Part shown: piece after piece, positions 31,325-40,176 of the stretch | Position numbering within the stretch: position 1 is the first letter of the stretch | How the letters are laid out: each line of letters begins with the position of its first letter | From: Chloroflexota bacterium | GTDB taxonomy: Bacteria > Chloroflexota > Chloroflexia > Chloroflexales > Roseiflexaceae | DNA: 49,379 nt | Assembly (NCBI GenBank): GCA_013388755.1 | Contig: JACAEQ010000111.1 | Location: forward strand, 1 to 49,379 | Direction of reading: 5' to 3' | The notes under the pieces: generated by a model | The model's input: the letters and a program-made list of their open reading frames with translations, nothing else | Database searches by the model: none | Told to the model about the DNA's origin: nothing | Position numbers and translations under genes: made by a program

Positions 31325-32734
31325 ATGAAAATCATCGTTGTTGGCACCGGGTTTGTCGGCCTGACCCATGCCGCCGTCTGCTCGGAATATGGCCATGAAG
31401 TCTATGCCTATGATATTGATCACGCGCGGATCGAGGCCTACAGTTCGTGTAAGCCGGAAGCGATCGAACACTATGTCAATGAACCGGGCCTGACCAGCAT
31501 TATTGCTGAGAACCATGGCCGCTATCTCTTTTTCACCACCGAACTCGAGCCCGTCATCGAAGGGACGGATGCGCTGTTCCTGTGCCTGCCGACCCCTCCC
31601 AACCCCGATGGTTCTTCCGACCTAAGCTATTATTTCGCTGCGGTGCGCCATCTTGCCGAGTTGCTGGCGCAACGCCAGGATAGGCGACGCGTCGTGGTGA
31701 TCAATAAGAGCACGGTGCCGATCGGTACGGCGCGGCAACTGGAGCGGGTGTTACGCGAGTACAACGTGCCGAATGCCGGCGTCGCCTCGAACCCTGAGTT
31801 TCTTCCCGAAGGCGATGCCGTGGAAAAGTCGCGTCGCCCGGATCGTGTGGTGGTCGGCGCCGACTGTGCCGAGGATTTTCGCATCATCCGCCGTATTTAC
31901 TCGCAGTTTGTCAACCATGTGCGCATCCGGTACATCGAGACGTCGCCGGAGACCGCGGAGGCGATCAAGTATGTGGCCAACACCCTGCTGTTGACGTACG
32001 TCTCGTTCTGGAACGGTGTCGGCGCTCGCCTCGGCGAGACATTCCCCAATGTGAGCATGGAGGATCTCAAACGCGGCGTGACTGCCGATGCCCGGATCAG
32101 CACCTGGGGGTCGTATGTCTCCAACGGCGCGGGCGGCTCCTGTTTCGGCAAGGATATTCAGTCGCTGATCTATCAACTCCGCAGCGCTGGCCAGACGACC
32201 GATATACTGCAATCGGTGCACGACATCAACGAGTATCAGAAAACCTACCTGATCGACCGGGCCACGCGCGAGGCGGGTGTCAAGTTTAACCACAAAACGG
32301 TGGCTTTGCTCGGTCTGTCGTTCAAGCAGCGAACCAATGACATGCGTGACGCGTCATCGCTCAAAGTGGTGGAAGCGTTGCTGGGTCGTGGTGTACGCGC
32401 GATTCGTGCCTATGATCCAATGGCGTTGCGCGAGGCGCGCAAGTTCTTCGATCCGGAAAAGAACCACCTCTATGAAAAGATCTCGTATCACACCTCGGTT
32501 CGCGAGGCGCTTTCCGGCAGTGACATGCTCTTCATCTCCACCGACTGGGAGGAGTTTCGCGGCCTGTCGCGCACCATCGAGCAGACGGTTCCGCCGCCCT
32601 ACCTTGTGATCGATGGCCGTCGCATGATCCCCGACTATGCAGAACTGGTCGCTGCCGGCTACGGCTACCTTGCTGTCGGATCGCGATATATGTCGCCTGG
32701 TGAGGCGTCAACATCCGACAGAGAACGTTCCTGA
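31325..32734 (+). CDS. UDP-glucose/GDP-mannose dehydrogenase family protein
   Basis: 469 residues; AAGGAG lies 9 bases before the ATG. NAD-binding VGTGFVGL at residues 6-13, STVPIGTA, ASNPEFLPEG, the lysine in EAIKYVANTLL and catalytic Cys273 in GGSCFGKD are all present, followed by the C-terminal LGLSFKQRTNDMRDA. The reaction is two-step oxidation of a UDP-sugar (most likely UDP-glucose to UDP-glucuronate) for surface polysaccharide. It is 27 bases after the zinc-ribbon gene and probably co-transcribed with it. Distinguishing UDP-glucose from UDP-GlcNAc or GDP-mannose specificity is not possible by eye. Confidence 0.87.
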   Translation: MKIIVVGTGFVGLTHAAVCSEYGHEVYAYDIDHARIEAYSSCKPEAIEHYVNEPGLTSIIAENHGRYLFFTTELEPVIEGTDALFLCLPTPPNPDGSSDLSYYFAAVRHLAELLAQRQDRRRVVVINKSTVPIGTARQLERVLREYNVPNAGVASNPEFLPEGDAVEKSRRPDRVVVGADCAEDFRIIRRIYSQFVNHVRIRYIETSPETAEAIKYVANTLLLTYVSFWNGVGARLGETFPNVSMEDLKRGVTADARISTWGSYVSNGAGGSCFGKDIQSLIYQLRSAGQTTDILQSVHDINEYQKTYLIDRATREAGVKFNHKTVALLGLSFKQRTNDMRDASSLKVVEALLGRGVRAIRAYDPMALREARKFFDPEKNHLYEKISYHTSVREALSGSDMLFISTDWEEFRGLSRTIEQTVPPPYLVIDGRRMIPDYAELVAAGYGYLAVGSRYMSPGEASTSDRERS

Positions 32735-32811
32735 GGCATCGTGTGCGCCGTGGTGCGCGTTCCGAGGCAGCAGGGTGTAGCGGTGCGCATGCTGATCGGC
32801 GCGATACGATT

Positions 32812-32868
32812 CTGTCATCGTTCTGTAGTCATTCTGCACTGGCGCACGTCGATCCGGTCGACTATAAT
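32812..32868 (+). promoter_or_regulatory. Putative Pho-box array and -10 upstream of the second kinase gene
   Basis: CTGTCAT (32812-32818), CGTT, CTGTAGT (32823-32829), CATT, CTGCACT (32834-32840): three 7-mers with exact 11-bp period, the first identical to the E. coli Pho-box half-site. A perfect TATAAT follows at 32863-32868, with no good -35. The gap to the -10 (22 bases) is one helical turn longer than in E. coli. The rest of 32735-33015 shows nothing else. Confidence 0.42.
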
Positions 32869-33015
32869 CACACTGGATCGGTGTATCATCGTGCCCGGGG
32901 AATGGGTGTGCATTGTGCACAAAGCGCAGTGGAACATCTCTGGCTGATCCGACATGATGCAGGGCCCATACATCGACGTCGCCCGGATTTGCTCTTGACC
33001 AGGAGAGTGAGCGCG

Positions 33016-33063
33016 ATGTCCCGAACACGCGTATCAGCGCGCCAGAGTTTCCAGCATGGATGA
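33016..33063 (+). CDS. 15-codon leader ORF overlapping the second kinase start
   Basis: The ATG at 33016 has a strong AGGAGAGTGAGCGCG ribosome site, better than the kinase gene's own. It encodes MSRTRVSARQSFQHG and stops at 33061-33063, 8 bases past the kinase ATG at 33056, so reinitiation would couple the two. It may be a leader peptide or simply a ribosome-loading device. Confidence 0.4.
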   Translation: MSRTRVSARQSFQHG

Positions 33064-35230
33064 GAAGCGCCAGAACAGCAATGTGCACACCGCAGAATTT
33101 GCTGAGTGGATCGCAGGAATCGATCCGCGACTGGATGCGCTGACCCGCATCGCGCAGGCGATCGAGACTGCGACGACCCTTGACGAATTGCTTCTGCTCT
33201 CTCTGGTGGAATTGACCCCTCTGGTACATGCCGACCACACGGGCGTCCTATTGATTGATGCGCAGCGGCGCGCCACTGTTGCCTGCGAATATCCGCGCCA
33301 TGCTGACGCACCATTGTTTGTGCTCGACGACCTGCCCGCCGTCGCCGAGTCGTTGCGCACTCGTCGCCCGGTCGTATTTCGCGCCGTGCCCGAAGATACT
33401 CATCCGGCGTGCGCCATGTTGCGCGCTCGTGGGCTCCAGAGCGTCCTGCTGGCGCCGCTCGTCGCGCAGGACGAGTCGCTTGGCGTGGTGGCAGTCTGCA
33501 GTAGCCAGGTCGAACGCGACTTTGATCCTGAAGAGGTGGCGCTGACACGCGCGCTCAGTGGCCAGATTGCCGCTGCCGTGGCATCCTTCCGCATCCGCGA
33601 ATCGGCTGAACGCCGCAATCAGGAACTTAATACCCTTAACGAAATTGCGGCGACCGTGACCTCAACCCTCGATACGCGTGAGGTATACCGGCTGGTCGTC
33701 CAGCAACTCAGTGATTACTTCCATGTCGAAGCGGGATCGCTGTTGCTCCTTGACGATGCAACCGGTGATCTCGAGTTTGTGATGACGATCGAGGGTGGCG
33801 AAGAAAAACTGGCCGGTGTACGCGTCCCGGTTGGCCAGGGGGTTGTCGGTCATGTCGTGCGTTCCTGCCAGTGGGAGATCGTTGACGACGTCAACGCCGA
33901 CCCGCGTTTCTACCGCAAGGTCAGTGATGATACCGGCTTTGTGACGCGGTCCATCCTGTGTGTGCCGATGATTGCCAAGGGACGGGTCATCGGTGCGATC
34001 GAGCTGCTGAATAAGATCGACGGTAATTTCGATCCGGATGAAGCGGCACGGTTGACGCGGATGGCCGCGTTTATTGCCGTGGCGATCGAGAATGCTCGCC
34101 TGTTCCAGCAGGTGACTGCCGGACGTGACCGTATGGCGGCCATTTTGCATTCTACCGCCGATGGCATTCTGATGGCAGATATGCATGGGGTCATTCAGAT
34201 CGCCAACCCACGAGCGGCGCAGGTGTGCGATTGTGCCGAAGCCATGCTGATCGGCCGGCGGATTGATGACGTTGTCGCCGAGTTGCAGGCGCGCGCGCAC
34301 GAGACGATTGTCCCCGCCTGGGGCGCCGATGGAGCGGTCCCGATCCAGATCAGCGACCTGGCATTGAGCGGCGGTATTCAGCGCTTTGTGCGTTTGCTGC
34401 GCCTGCCGGTCTACGACGCGCACGGCGAGCCGCATGGCGAGTTGCTGATCGTGCGCGATATTACCCAGGAGCGCGAGCTTGAACAATTGCGCGAAGACTA
34501 TACGCACATGCTGGTGCATGACCTGCGCGCGCCGCTGACGTCGATCATGAACGGCATCATGATGATCCAGCGTGGCCTTGGTGGCCCGGTGACGAACCAG
34601 CAGCAGGATCTGCTGAAGATTGCCTACCAGGGCAGCCAGACGATGCTGGAATTGATCAACAATCTTCTCGATATTTCGAAAATGGAACAGGGCCAGATGA
34701 CGCTGGATCTGAAGCCGCTGCCGATCTTCGGCGTCATTGACCAGGCGATCGATCGCCTGCGCACCCTGGCAGAAAGCCGGCATGTGAGAATTGAGCAACG
34801 CCTGGCGGCGTACCTGCCGCCGATCGAGGTTGACGGTGAGAAGATCGTGCGCGTATTGCAGAATCTGCTTGATAATGCGATCAAGTTTTCGCCTGCTGGC
34901 GCGGTCGTGACGGTCGGCGCCTATGTAACAGGTCCACACGCGCCTCCTGCCGATGTGCCGGTGCAGACGACGTTTGACGGTCAGGAGTATCTGGTTGTCT
35001 GGGTGGAGGATCATGGACCGGGAATCCCGGCAGCATATTTTGAACGGATCTTTGAGAAGTTCGGCCAGGTGCGCGGTCGTAAAGTGCGGGGCACTGGCCT
35101 GGGCCTGACGTTCTGTCGCCTCGCGGTTGAGGCTCATGCTGGCCGCATCTGGGTCGAGAGTACCGAAGGGGTTGGCAGTGTCTTTGCGTTCGCGTTGCCG
35201 TTGCGGCGCGACGTGCAGGGGTCGGCCTGA
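33056..35230 (+). CDS. Soluble GAF-GAF-PAS sensor histidine kinase
   Basis: 724 residues. Two GAF domains (about 25-185 and 195-355; the second has PVGQGVVGHV and ILCVPMIAKGRVIGAIELLNK), a PAS domain (about 360-475), HisKA with His488 in LVHDLRAPL, and HATPase with NLLDNAIKFS, EDHGPGIP and RGTGLGLTF. No membrane helix. The start has a poor ribosome site and overlaps a 15-codon leader ORF. The upstream Pho-like repeats hint at phosphate-linked control. No partner response regulator is nearby. Confidence 0.85.
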   Translation: MDEKRQNSNVHTAEFAEWIAGIDPRLDALTRIAQAIETATTLDELLLLSLVELTPLVHADHTGVLLIDAQRRATVACEYPRHADAPLFVLDDLPAVAESLRTRRPVVFRAVPEDTHPACAMLRARGLQSVLLAPLVAQDESLGVVAVCSSQVERDFDPEEVALTRALSGQIAAAVASFRIRESAERRNQELNTLNEIAATVTSTLDTREVYRLVVQQLSDYFHVEAGSLLLLDDATGDLEFVMTIEGGEEKLAGVRVPVGQGVVGHVVRSCQWEIVDDVNADPRFYRKVSDDTGFVTRSILCVPMIAKGRVIGAIELLNKIDGNFDPDEAARLTRMAAFIAVAIENARLFQQVTAGRDRMAAILHSTADGILMADMHGVIQIANPRAAQVCDCAEAMLIGRRIDDVVAELQARAHETIVPAWGADGAVPIQISDLALSGGIQRFVRLLRLPVYDAHGEPHGELLIVRDITQERELEQLREDYTHMLVHDLRAPLTSIMNGIMMIQRGLGGPVTNQQQDLLKIAYQGSQTMLELINNLLDISKMEQGQMTLDLKPLPIFGVIDQAIDRLRTLAESRHVRIEQRLAAYLPPIEVDGEKIVRVLQNLLDNAIKFSPAGAVVTVGAYVTGPHAPPADVPVQTTFDGQEYLVVWVEDHGPGIPAAYFERIFEKFGQVRGRKVRGTGLGLTFCRLAVEAHAGRIWVESTEGVGSVFAFALPLRRDVQGSA

Positions 35231-35324
35231 ACCGGGTGCCGGGTATGGGGAGATATGACGGGATAGTTATCTACACCATAATAATAATTTACAGTCTTTT
35301 CACGCCGATCGCGATTGGTCATGG

Positions 35325-35353
35325 TTGATTAAAGCATTCTGTTTGGCTATAAT
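35325..35353 (+). promoter_or_regulatory. Sigma70-type promoter of the third kinase gene
   Basis: TTGATT (35325-35330), 17-bp spacer, TATAAT (35348-35353), in an AT-rich stretch. Inverted copies of ATTTACAG / CTGTAAAT flank it at 35287-35294 and 35384-35391. Confidence 0.65.
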
Positions 35354-35421
35354 GAACGGGACCGGTGCAGAGTGGTTTTCAGTCTGTAAATGCTGATCCG
35401 CCACCGGAAGGCAGGTTCTCT

Positions 35422-38112
35422 ATGCACAGGATCGTGTCGGTTTTCCGCTCACAGATCCGCTACAAGATTATCTTCCCGTATCTGGCGCTGACGCTGGTGG
35501 TCATGATGGCGGGTGCGGCGATTGCTGTCGGTCTTGTGGCTGCATCGTGGGAGGAACGATTGCAGAACCAGCTGGCGCAGGTGGCGCGCAATACGACTGA
35601 TGCGCTCGTCCGGCGCGAGCGTAATCACCTGGAGTTCCTGCGCCAGGTTGCGTTTGCGCCGGCGAATGGCGATATCCCGGCAATGGCGGCGGCATTCGCC
35701 AGTGGTCAGTCTGATCAGGTGATACGCGCCCTCGATCCATACTATCGATTCGGCGTCGGTAGCGCTAACCTCGATTTTGACCGCATGATCGCCTTCGACC
35801 GCAATGGCAAGTTGCTGCTTGACTGGCAGCGAGTCTCGGAGGACCCGAGCGCTCCGCCGGCGCGCATTACGGGGACCGATGTATCGAATCTCGATTTCGT
35901 GCGCCTGATTATCTCGGGAAGTACCGTTGATGGCAACGATAAGTTCTCGAACCTGATCTACTTCGCCCCCGATGTGCAACCATACTTCTATACCGCCGTG
36001 CCGGTTCGCAACGGCGAACAGGTTGTCGGTGGCGTGCTGATTGCCATCAAGACGGATCGGTTGCTCGCGTCGCTCGAAAAGAGTAGTCAGGCGGCAGTCA
36101 CGACATTCTATGATCTGTCCGGTAAGGCGATCAGTACGACATTGCTGCCGCGCACCGATCTCAGCCTGCTCGACATGTCGCCGCAGGCGGTACAGTCGCT
36201 GTTGAATGGCCAGGCGCAATCGATATTCACGGTGGAACTGCGGCAGCGTGGTTATCAACTGGCATATAGCCCGCTGGTGATCGCAAATCTGCAGGTCGGC
36301 TACTTTTCGGTCGGCCTGTCGCGCGATTTTCAGGTCCAGCAACTCTCGCTCAGCAGGAATGTCGTGGTGGTCATTGCGATGGTCCTGGCTGCTGGCTCGG
36401 TTATTCTTGGCTACCAGATTGCGCGCCGGATCACGCGCCCGCTGAGCGACCTGGTGACGACTGCCGAGGCAGTGACCGGCGGCGATCTGGAAGCGCGGAC
36501 GACCGTGATGTCAGTGGACGAATTCGGTCGCCTGGCGGTGGCGTTCAATCAGATGACCGAACACCTGGCGCGCCTGTACCGCACAAGTCGCGATTTGAAC
36601 AAGGCTATCGAAATAGCGCCGGTGCTGAAGGTGACTGAGGGTGCGGTGCGCTCGTTGCTGCCCGATGCGGATGTGCTGGCATTGCTTGCCGAAGACGGGA
36701 CGCTGCGGTATCGCGTGGATGATGATTCGCCCGATACGATTCGTAGCTTGCGCCACGTTCGTATTCCGGCAAGCGATCCCTTGCTGCGCGAACTTGCTGC
36801 TGAACAGGGCGCGGTGATTCTCAATCCCGATGATGAACCCCGGCTGGCTCCGTTTGCCCTCGGCCAGGTGGCCGGCTACCAGAGTGTGCTGCTGACCTCT
36901 CTGGTTGTCCAGGATGAACCGGCAGGCCTGCTGATCTTCGGCCATCGCCAGCCGTCGGCTTTTACTGGCGGCGTGCTTCCATCATTGACGGCTATCGCGA
37001 ACATGGCGACCAGCGTGCTGTATAACGCCGTGCTATTCGATCGGGTCCAGGGTGAGGCTTCGCGTCGCCGTGCCATTCTTGAGTCGATTGCCGACGGCGT
37101 GATCGTGCTTGATAGCCAGCGGAATGTCATGCTGGTGAACCACGCAGCCGAACACATGCTCGATATGCATGACTGGCACCTCGTGCGCCGGTCGTTCGAC
37201 GAGATACCGCTGAAACGGGTTGATGTGGGCCGCGAGGTGTTTGGCGATGGGGAACGGCCCGAGCACTTTGAGCTTCGTGATCGCGTCCTGCGCCTGAGTA
37301 GCGCACCGGTTATTGCGGAAGAAGGTCAGCAGATCGGCGAGGTGGTCGTGTTGCACGACATCTCTGCCGAGGCGGCGGTTGACCAGGCAAAAACCGACTT
37401 TATTGCGACCATATCGCATGAGCTTCGCTCGCCACTGACCGTCATTTACGGTTACACCGATCTGCTGTTGCGTGGTATGGCCGGTGAATTGAGCGCCGAT
37501 CAACGTGAACTGCTCGAGTCGGTGCGTAATCGTGTTGAGTTGATGAACAGTATCGTCAAGAATGTTATTATGGTGGCCAGTATCGAAGCGAATACGCTCG
37601 ATACCGAATTTGCGGCGCAGGATGTCTGGACGGCTGTTGACACGGTGATCATGCCGATGCGTAAAGCCTTTGAGAAGAAGGGTCTTGCCGTTACGGTCTC
37701 GGTGCCGCGCGATTTGCCGCCGGTATATGCCGATCGTGAGCAGTTCCACATTATTCTCGGCCAGTTGATTGATAATGCGCGCCGCTATACCCAGAGCGGC
37801 GGCGTTACGGTCTCTGCATTCCGGCAGGGCGACATGGTGCGCATCGATGTCGCCGATACCGGTCCCGGCATTCCGGCCGACCAGTTCAATCGCCTGTTCA
37901 CACGCTTTTATCGTATCGAGGGCAATAGTTCGCCTGAACGTGGCAGTGGCCTTGGTCTGGTGATTACGCGCCAGCTTGTCGAGCGACAGGGTGGGCAGGT
38001 GTGGGCGCACAGCGAAGTTGGGCGTGGCAGCACATTCAGCATCTCACTCCCGATCGCCCATGAACAGACAAACGCAGTCGCAAGCCCGGACAAAGCAAAC
38101 GCAACGGCCTGA
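35422..38112 (+). CDS. Membrane sensor histidine kinase (Cache-HAMP-GAF-PAS)
   Basis: 896 residues from the ATG at 35422, after GGAAGGCAGG. TM1 at about 17-40, an extracytoplasmic Cache-like domain (about 45-305), TM2 (about 313-333), HAMP (RRITRPLSDLV, to about 385), GAF (about 390-540), PAS (about 545-650), HisKA with His666 in ISHELRSPL, and HATPase with QLIDNARRYT, DTGPGIP and RGSGLGLVI. It should sense an external ligand. Its 3' end overlaps the next gene by 53 bases in another frame, indicating co-expression with a surface protein. Confidence 0.87.
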   Translation: MHRIVSVFRSQIRYKIIFPYLALTLVVMMAGAAIAVGLVAASWEERLQNQLAQVARNTTDALVRRERNHLEFLRQVAFAPANGDIPAMAAAFASGQSDQVIRALDPYYRFGVGSANLDFDRMIAFDRNGKLLLDWQRVSEDPSAPPARITGTDVSNLDFVRLIISGSTVDGNDKFSNLIYFAPDVQPYFYTAVPVRNGEQVVGGVLIAIKTDRLLASLEKSSQAAVTTFYDLSGKAISTTLLPRTDLSLLDMSPQAVQSLLNGQAQSIFTVELRQRGYQLAYSPLVIANLQVGYFSVGLSRDFQVQQLSLSRNVVVVIAMVLAAGSVILGYQIARRITRPLSDLVTTAEAVTGGDLEARTTVMSVDEFGRLAVAFNQMTEHLARLYRTSRDLNKAIEIAPVLKVTEGAVRSLLPDADVLALLAEDGTLRYRVDDDSPDTIRSLRHVRIPASDPLLRELAAEQGAVILNPDDEPRLAPFALGQVAGYQSVLLTSLVVQDEPAGLLIFGHRQPSAFTGGVLPSLTAIANMATSVLYNAVLFDRVQGEASRRRAILESIADGVIVLDSQRNVMLVNHAAEHMLDMHDWHLVRRSFDEIPLKRVDVGREVFGDGERPEHFELRDRVLRLSSAPVIAEEGQQIGEVVVLHDISAEAAVDQAKTDFIATISHELRSPLTVIYGYTDLLLRGMAGELSADQRELLESVRNRVELMNSIVKNVIMVASIEANTLDTEFAAQDVWTAVDTVIMPMRKAFEKKGLAVTVSVPRDLPPVYADREQFHIILGQLIDNARRYTQSGGVTVSAFRQGDMVRIDVADTGPGIPADQFNRLFTRFYRIEGNSSPERGSGLGLVITRQLVERQGGQVWAHSEVGRGSTFSISLPIAHEQTNAVASPDKANATA

Positions 38113-39829
38113 GCCGCTGCGCTGGATTATCGCCGCAGCATTGCTGCTGGCGCTGCTATCGATTTGCTGCGTTGCAGAGATCGTCACGCGCGTGCTTGTT
38201 CCGCGCGATCTTGCGACGACACTCAATCTCCTCTCGAAGGAACGCGCCGATTACAGCCCCTGGTTGATCCCGCTCGGCATTGCTGCGATTCCTCCTGAAC
38301 TCGCTGCGGTTGAGGCGGCTGAGCGCGCGACGGCTACACGTATTGCTGCGCTCGGCACACCGACGCCGGTCATCGCCGGTAGTGTGCCGACGGTTGAGGT
38401 GCCGTTTGTTCCGCCTGCCATTGATGCTCCAACGCCGACACCGGGCGATGTTCCGATTATCGAACCGCCAACGGCCACACCGCGCGCCGTCGCCTCCGGT
38501 CCGACCAGTACGCCGGTGATTGCGACACTCGAGCCGCTGGTTCCTGTTCAGCCGCCGACGGCTGAACTGCCACCACCTGGACAACCGACGGCCACCAGTA
38601 CGGTGCCGCCTGACACTAACCAGCCGACTCAGACGCCGCGCCCCGATCAGCCGACGGCGACCGGTACGTCACAGCCAACGAGTACGAATCAGCCGACGAG
38701 TACGCCGGTACCGCCGACGGCGACGAGTACGCCGGTACCGCCGACGGCGACGAGTACGCCGGTACCGCCGACGGCGACGAGTACGCCGGTACCGCCGACG
38801 GCGACGAGTACGCCGGTACCGCCGACGGCGACGAATACACCGGTACCGCCGACGGCGACGAATACACCGCGGCCGCCGACGGCGGTGCCGCCAACGGCAA
38901 CGTTTACACCGGTTCCGGCGACGGCCACGGCGACGGCGACGGCCACGGCGACGGCGACGGCGACGGCCACGGCGACGGCGACGGCGACGGCCACGGCCAC
39001 GGCGACGGCCACAGCGACTGCAACGCCGACACCAACGCCGGTCGTGGCCGATGTCTCAATAGGCAAGAGTGGGCCGGCGTCGGTCGTCGTTGGTGCAGAT
39101 GTGACCTTTACGGTCACGGTGACCAACCTCGGCCCGGCAGTGGCCAGCAATGTGATTGTGACGGATACACTGGCCGGCGCGGCAGTAACGTTTGGTTCGG
39201 CCACACCCTCACAGGGTAGTTGTACCGGTAGCGCGCCGACGGTCTGTAACCTCGGCACAATCAATAGCGGCGCCAACGCGACGATCACGATTGTGGTGCG
39301 CGCTGACGCGGTCGGGATGATCAACAACACGGCAGTGGTGGCGGCGACGGAAACCGACCCGGTGCCTGGAAACAATACAGCGGCGGCCAGTACCAACGTG
39401 ATCGCGGCTGGCAATGTGACCGTTACGAAGAGTGCATCACCGGATCCCGTGCTGGTGGGGCAGTCGCTGACGTGGACGATTCGGGTGCGTAACGAGACTG
39501 CTGCCAATGTGACCGTCACCAGTATTACCGACAGTTTCAACTCGATTGATCCGGCGGCATTTGCGGTGAACTCCTGTACCGCTACCGTCGGCGGCGCCCC
39601 CACTGGCACCTGTTCAACACCGCCATTTGGTCCTGGCGGGAGTGTCACGTGGACAGGTAGTGCCGTACTGGCGCCGGCTGAAGAACTCGTGCTGACGATT
39701 CAAGGGGCGTTCGGGTCGGTGCCGCCGCCAGGGAGCGATGCGCGCTGCAATATCAGCTGGCAGGTCGTGACGAGTGTTGGGACCTTCAATAATCCGAGCA
39801 CGCCGGCATTGTGCGTTGTGGTGAACTAG
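38060..39829 (+). CDS. Membrane-anchored DUF11 protein with Thr/Pro-rich minisatellite stalk
   Basis: 589 residues from the ATG at 38060, inside the kinase gene. One N-terminal membrane helix (about 20-43), an Ala/Pro/Thr region, then a long low-complexity stalk: seven copies of S/N-TPVPPTAT (about 214-276) and an Ala-Thr dipeptide run (about 288-322). Two DUF11/Ig-like beta domains follow (about 330-450 with VTNLGPAVASNV, and about 452-589). Probably a surface protein held away from the membrane by the stalk, which may be glycosylated on its Thr residues. Function unknown; overlap with the sensor kinase suggests a shared role at the cell surface. Confidence 0.75.
   Translation: MNRQTQSQARTKQTQRPEPLRWIIAAALLLALLSICCVAEIVTRVLVPRDLATTLNLLSKERADYSPWLIPLGIAAIPPELAAVEAAERATATRIAALGTPTPVIAGSVPTVEVPFVPPAIDAPTPTPGDVPIIEPPTATPRAVASGPTSTPVIATLEPLVPVQPPTAELPPPGQPTATSTVPPDTNQPTQTPRPDQPTATGTSQPTSTNQPTSTPVPPTATSTPVPPTATSTPVPPTATSTPVPPTATSTPVPPTATNTPVPPTATNTPRPPTAVPPTATFTPVPATATATATATATATATATATATATATATATATATATPTPTPVVADVSIGKSGPASVVVGADVTFTVTVTNLGPAVASNVIVTDTLAGAAVTFGSATPSQGSCTGSAPTVCNLGTINSGANATITIVVRADAVGMINNTAVVAATETDPVPGNNTAAASTNVIAAGNVTVTKSASPDPVLVGQSLTWTIRVRNETAANVTVTSITDSFNSIDPAAFAVNSCTATVGGAPTGTCSTPPFGPGGSVTWTGSAVLAPAEELVLTIQGAFGSVPPPGSDARCNISWQVVTSVGTFNNPSTPALCVVVN
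38699..38887 (+). repeat. 27-bp coding minisatellite, seven units
   Basis: Unit AGTACGCCGGTACCGCCG + ACGGCGACG. Units 1-5 (38699-38833) are essentially identical at DNA level; units 6 and 7 differ (AATACACC...). The unit is a multiple of three, so copy-number change alters stalk length without frameshift. Confidence 0.9.
38921..39022 (+). repeat. Hexanucleotide run ACGGCG/ACGGCC coding Ala-Thr
   Basis: About 17 tandem hexamers with synonymous G/C alternation and two ACAGCG/ACTGCA units at the end. It encodes a pure Thr-Ala tract. Confidence 0.88.
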
Positions 39830-39835
39830 CTGTAT

Positions 39836-39890
39836 TTTTCAAAGAAGCCCTTCGCCCTCACCCCCGACCCTCCCTCGCCAGGACAAACCG
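39836..39890 (+). repeat. Family B fragment, left end only
   Basis: TTTTTCAAAGAAGCCCTTCG then CCCTCACCCCCGACCCTCCC match the left end of family B; the right end is absent. Confidence 0.5.
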
Positions 39891-39922
39891 GCGTCAATTC
39901 CCAGAACTTTGGTGGAGTGTTC

Positions 39923-39965
39923 GGTTTCTGATGCGGCGCGGTGAAGCCGTGCCGCATCAGAAACC
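39923..39965. terminator. Bidirectional hairpin between converging genes
   Basis: GGTTTCTGATGCGGC (39923-39937) and GCCGCATCAGAAACC (39951-39965) form a 15-bp perfect stem with a 13-base loop. It lies about 95 bases after the DUF11 gene and about 210 before the subtilase stop on the other strand. Otherwise 39966-40176 shows no gene; frames there are short and uncharacteristic. Confidence 0.5.
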
Positions 39966-40176
39966 AGAATCCCTATGGGCCGGCGGCCCGAAACACCTGA
40001 AAAAGGAATACCCTGCCGGCGCTCCAGGGGATGGAGCCCGGCTCCTTCACCGGCGGGGAAGCCTGGGGGGCCATGATGTTCAGGCGTTCAGCCCCTCACC
40101 GGCAGGTCGTGCAGGTCTTCACTCGCGCGGAGAGCAACGCCCTCCTGGAATGGGGGAAGATGGCCCGGGCAATAGC

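Noticed and set aside
33662-35137. A 491-codon minus-strand frame inside the second kinase gene
   Set aside because: Complement-frame shadow of a well-supported GAF/PAS/HisKA gene; composition skewed to His/Arg/Gln with no domain.
38699-38887. CRISPR-like array (regular 27-bp repeats)
   Set aside because: Units are contiguous with no spacers and encode an in-frame Thr/Pro stalk.
38689-39648. A 319-codon Val/Ala/Gly-rich minus-strand frame opposite the minisatellite
   Set aside because: Product of the repeat itself being open in several frames; antisense to a protein with membrane helix and DUF11 domains.
39836-40176. Possible small gene between the DUF11 and subtilase genes
   Set aside because: Contains a family B fragment and a hairpin; the open frame crosses both and shows no protein features.
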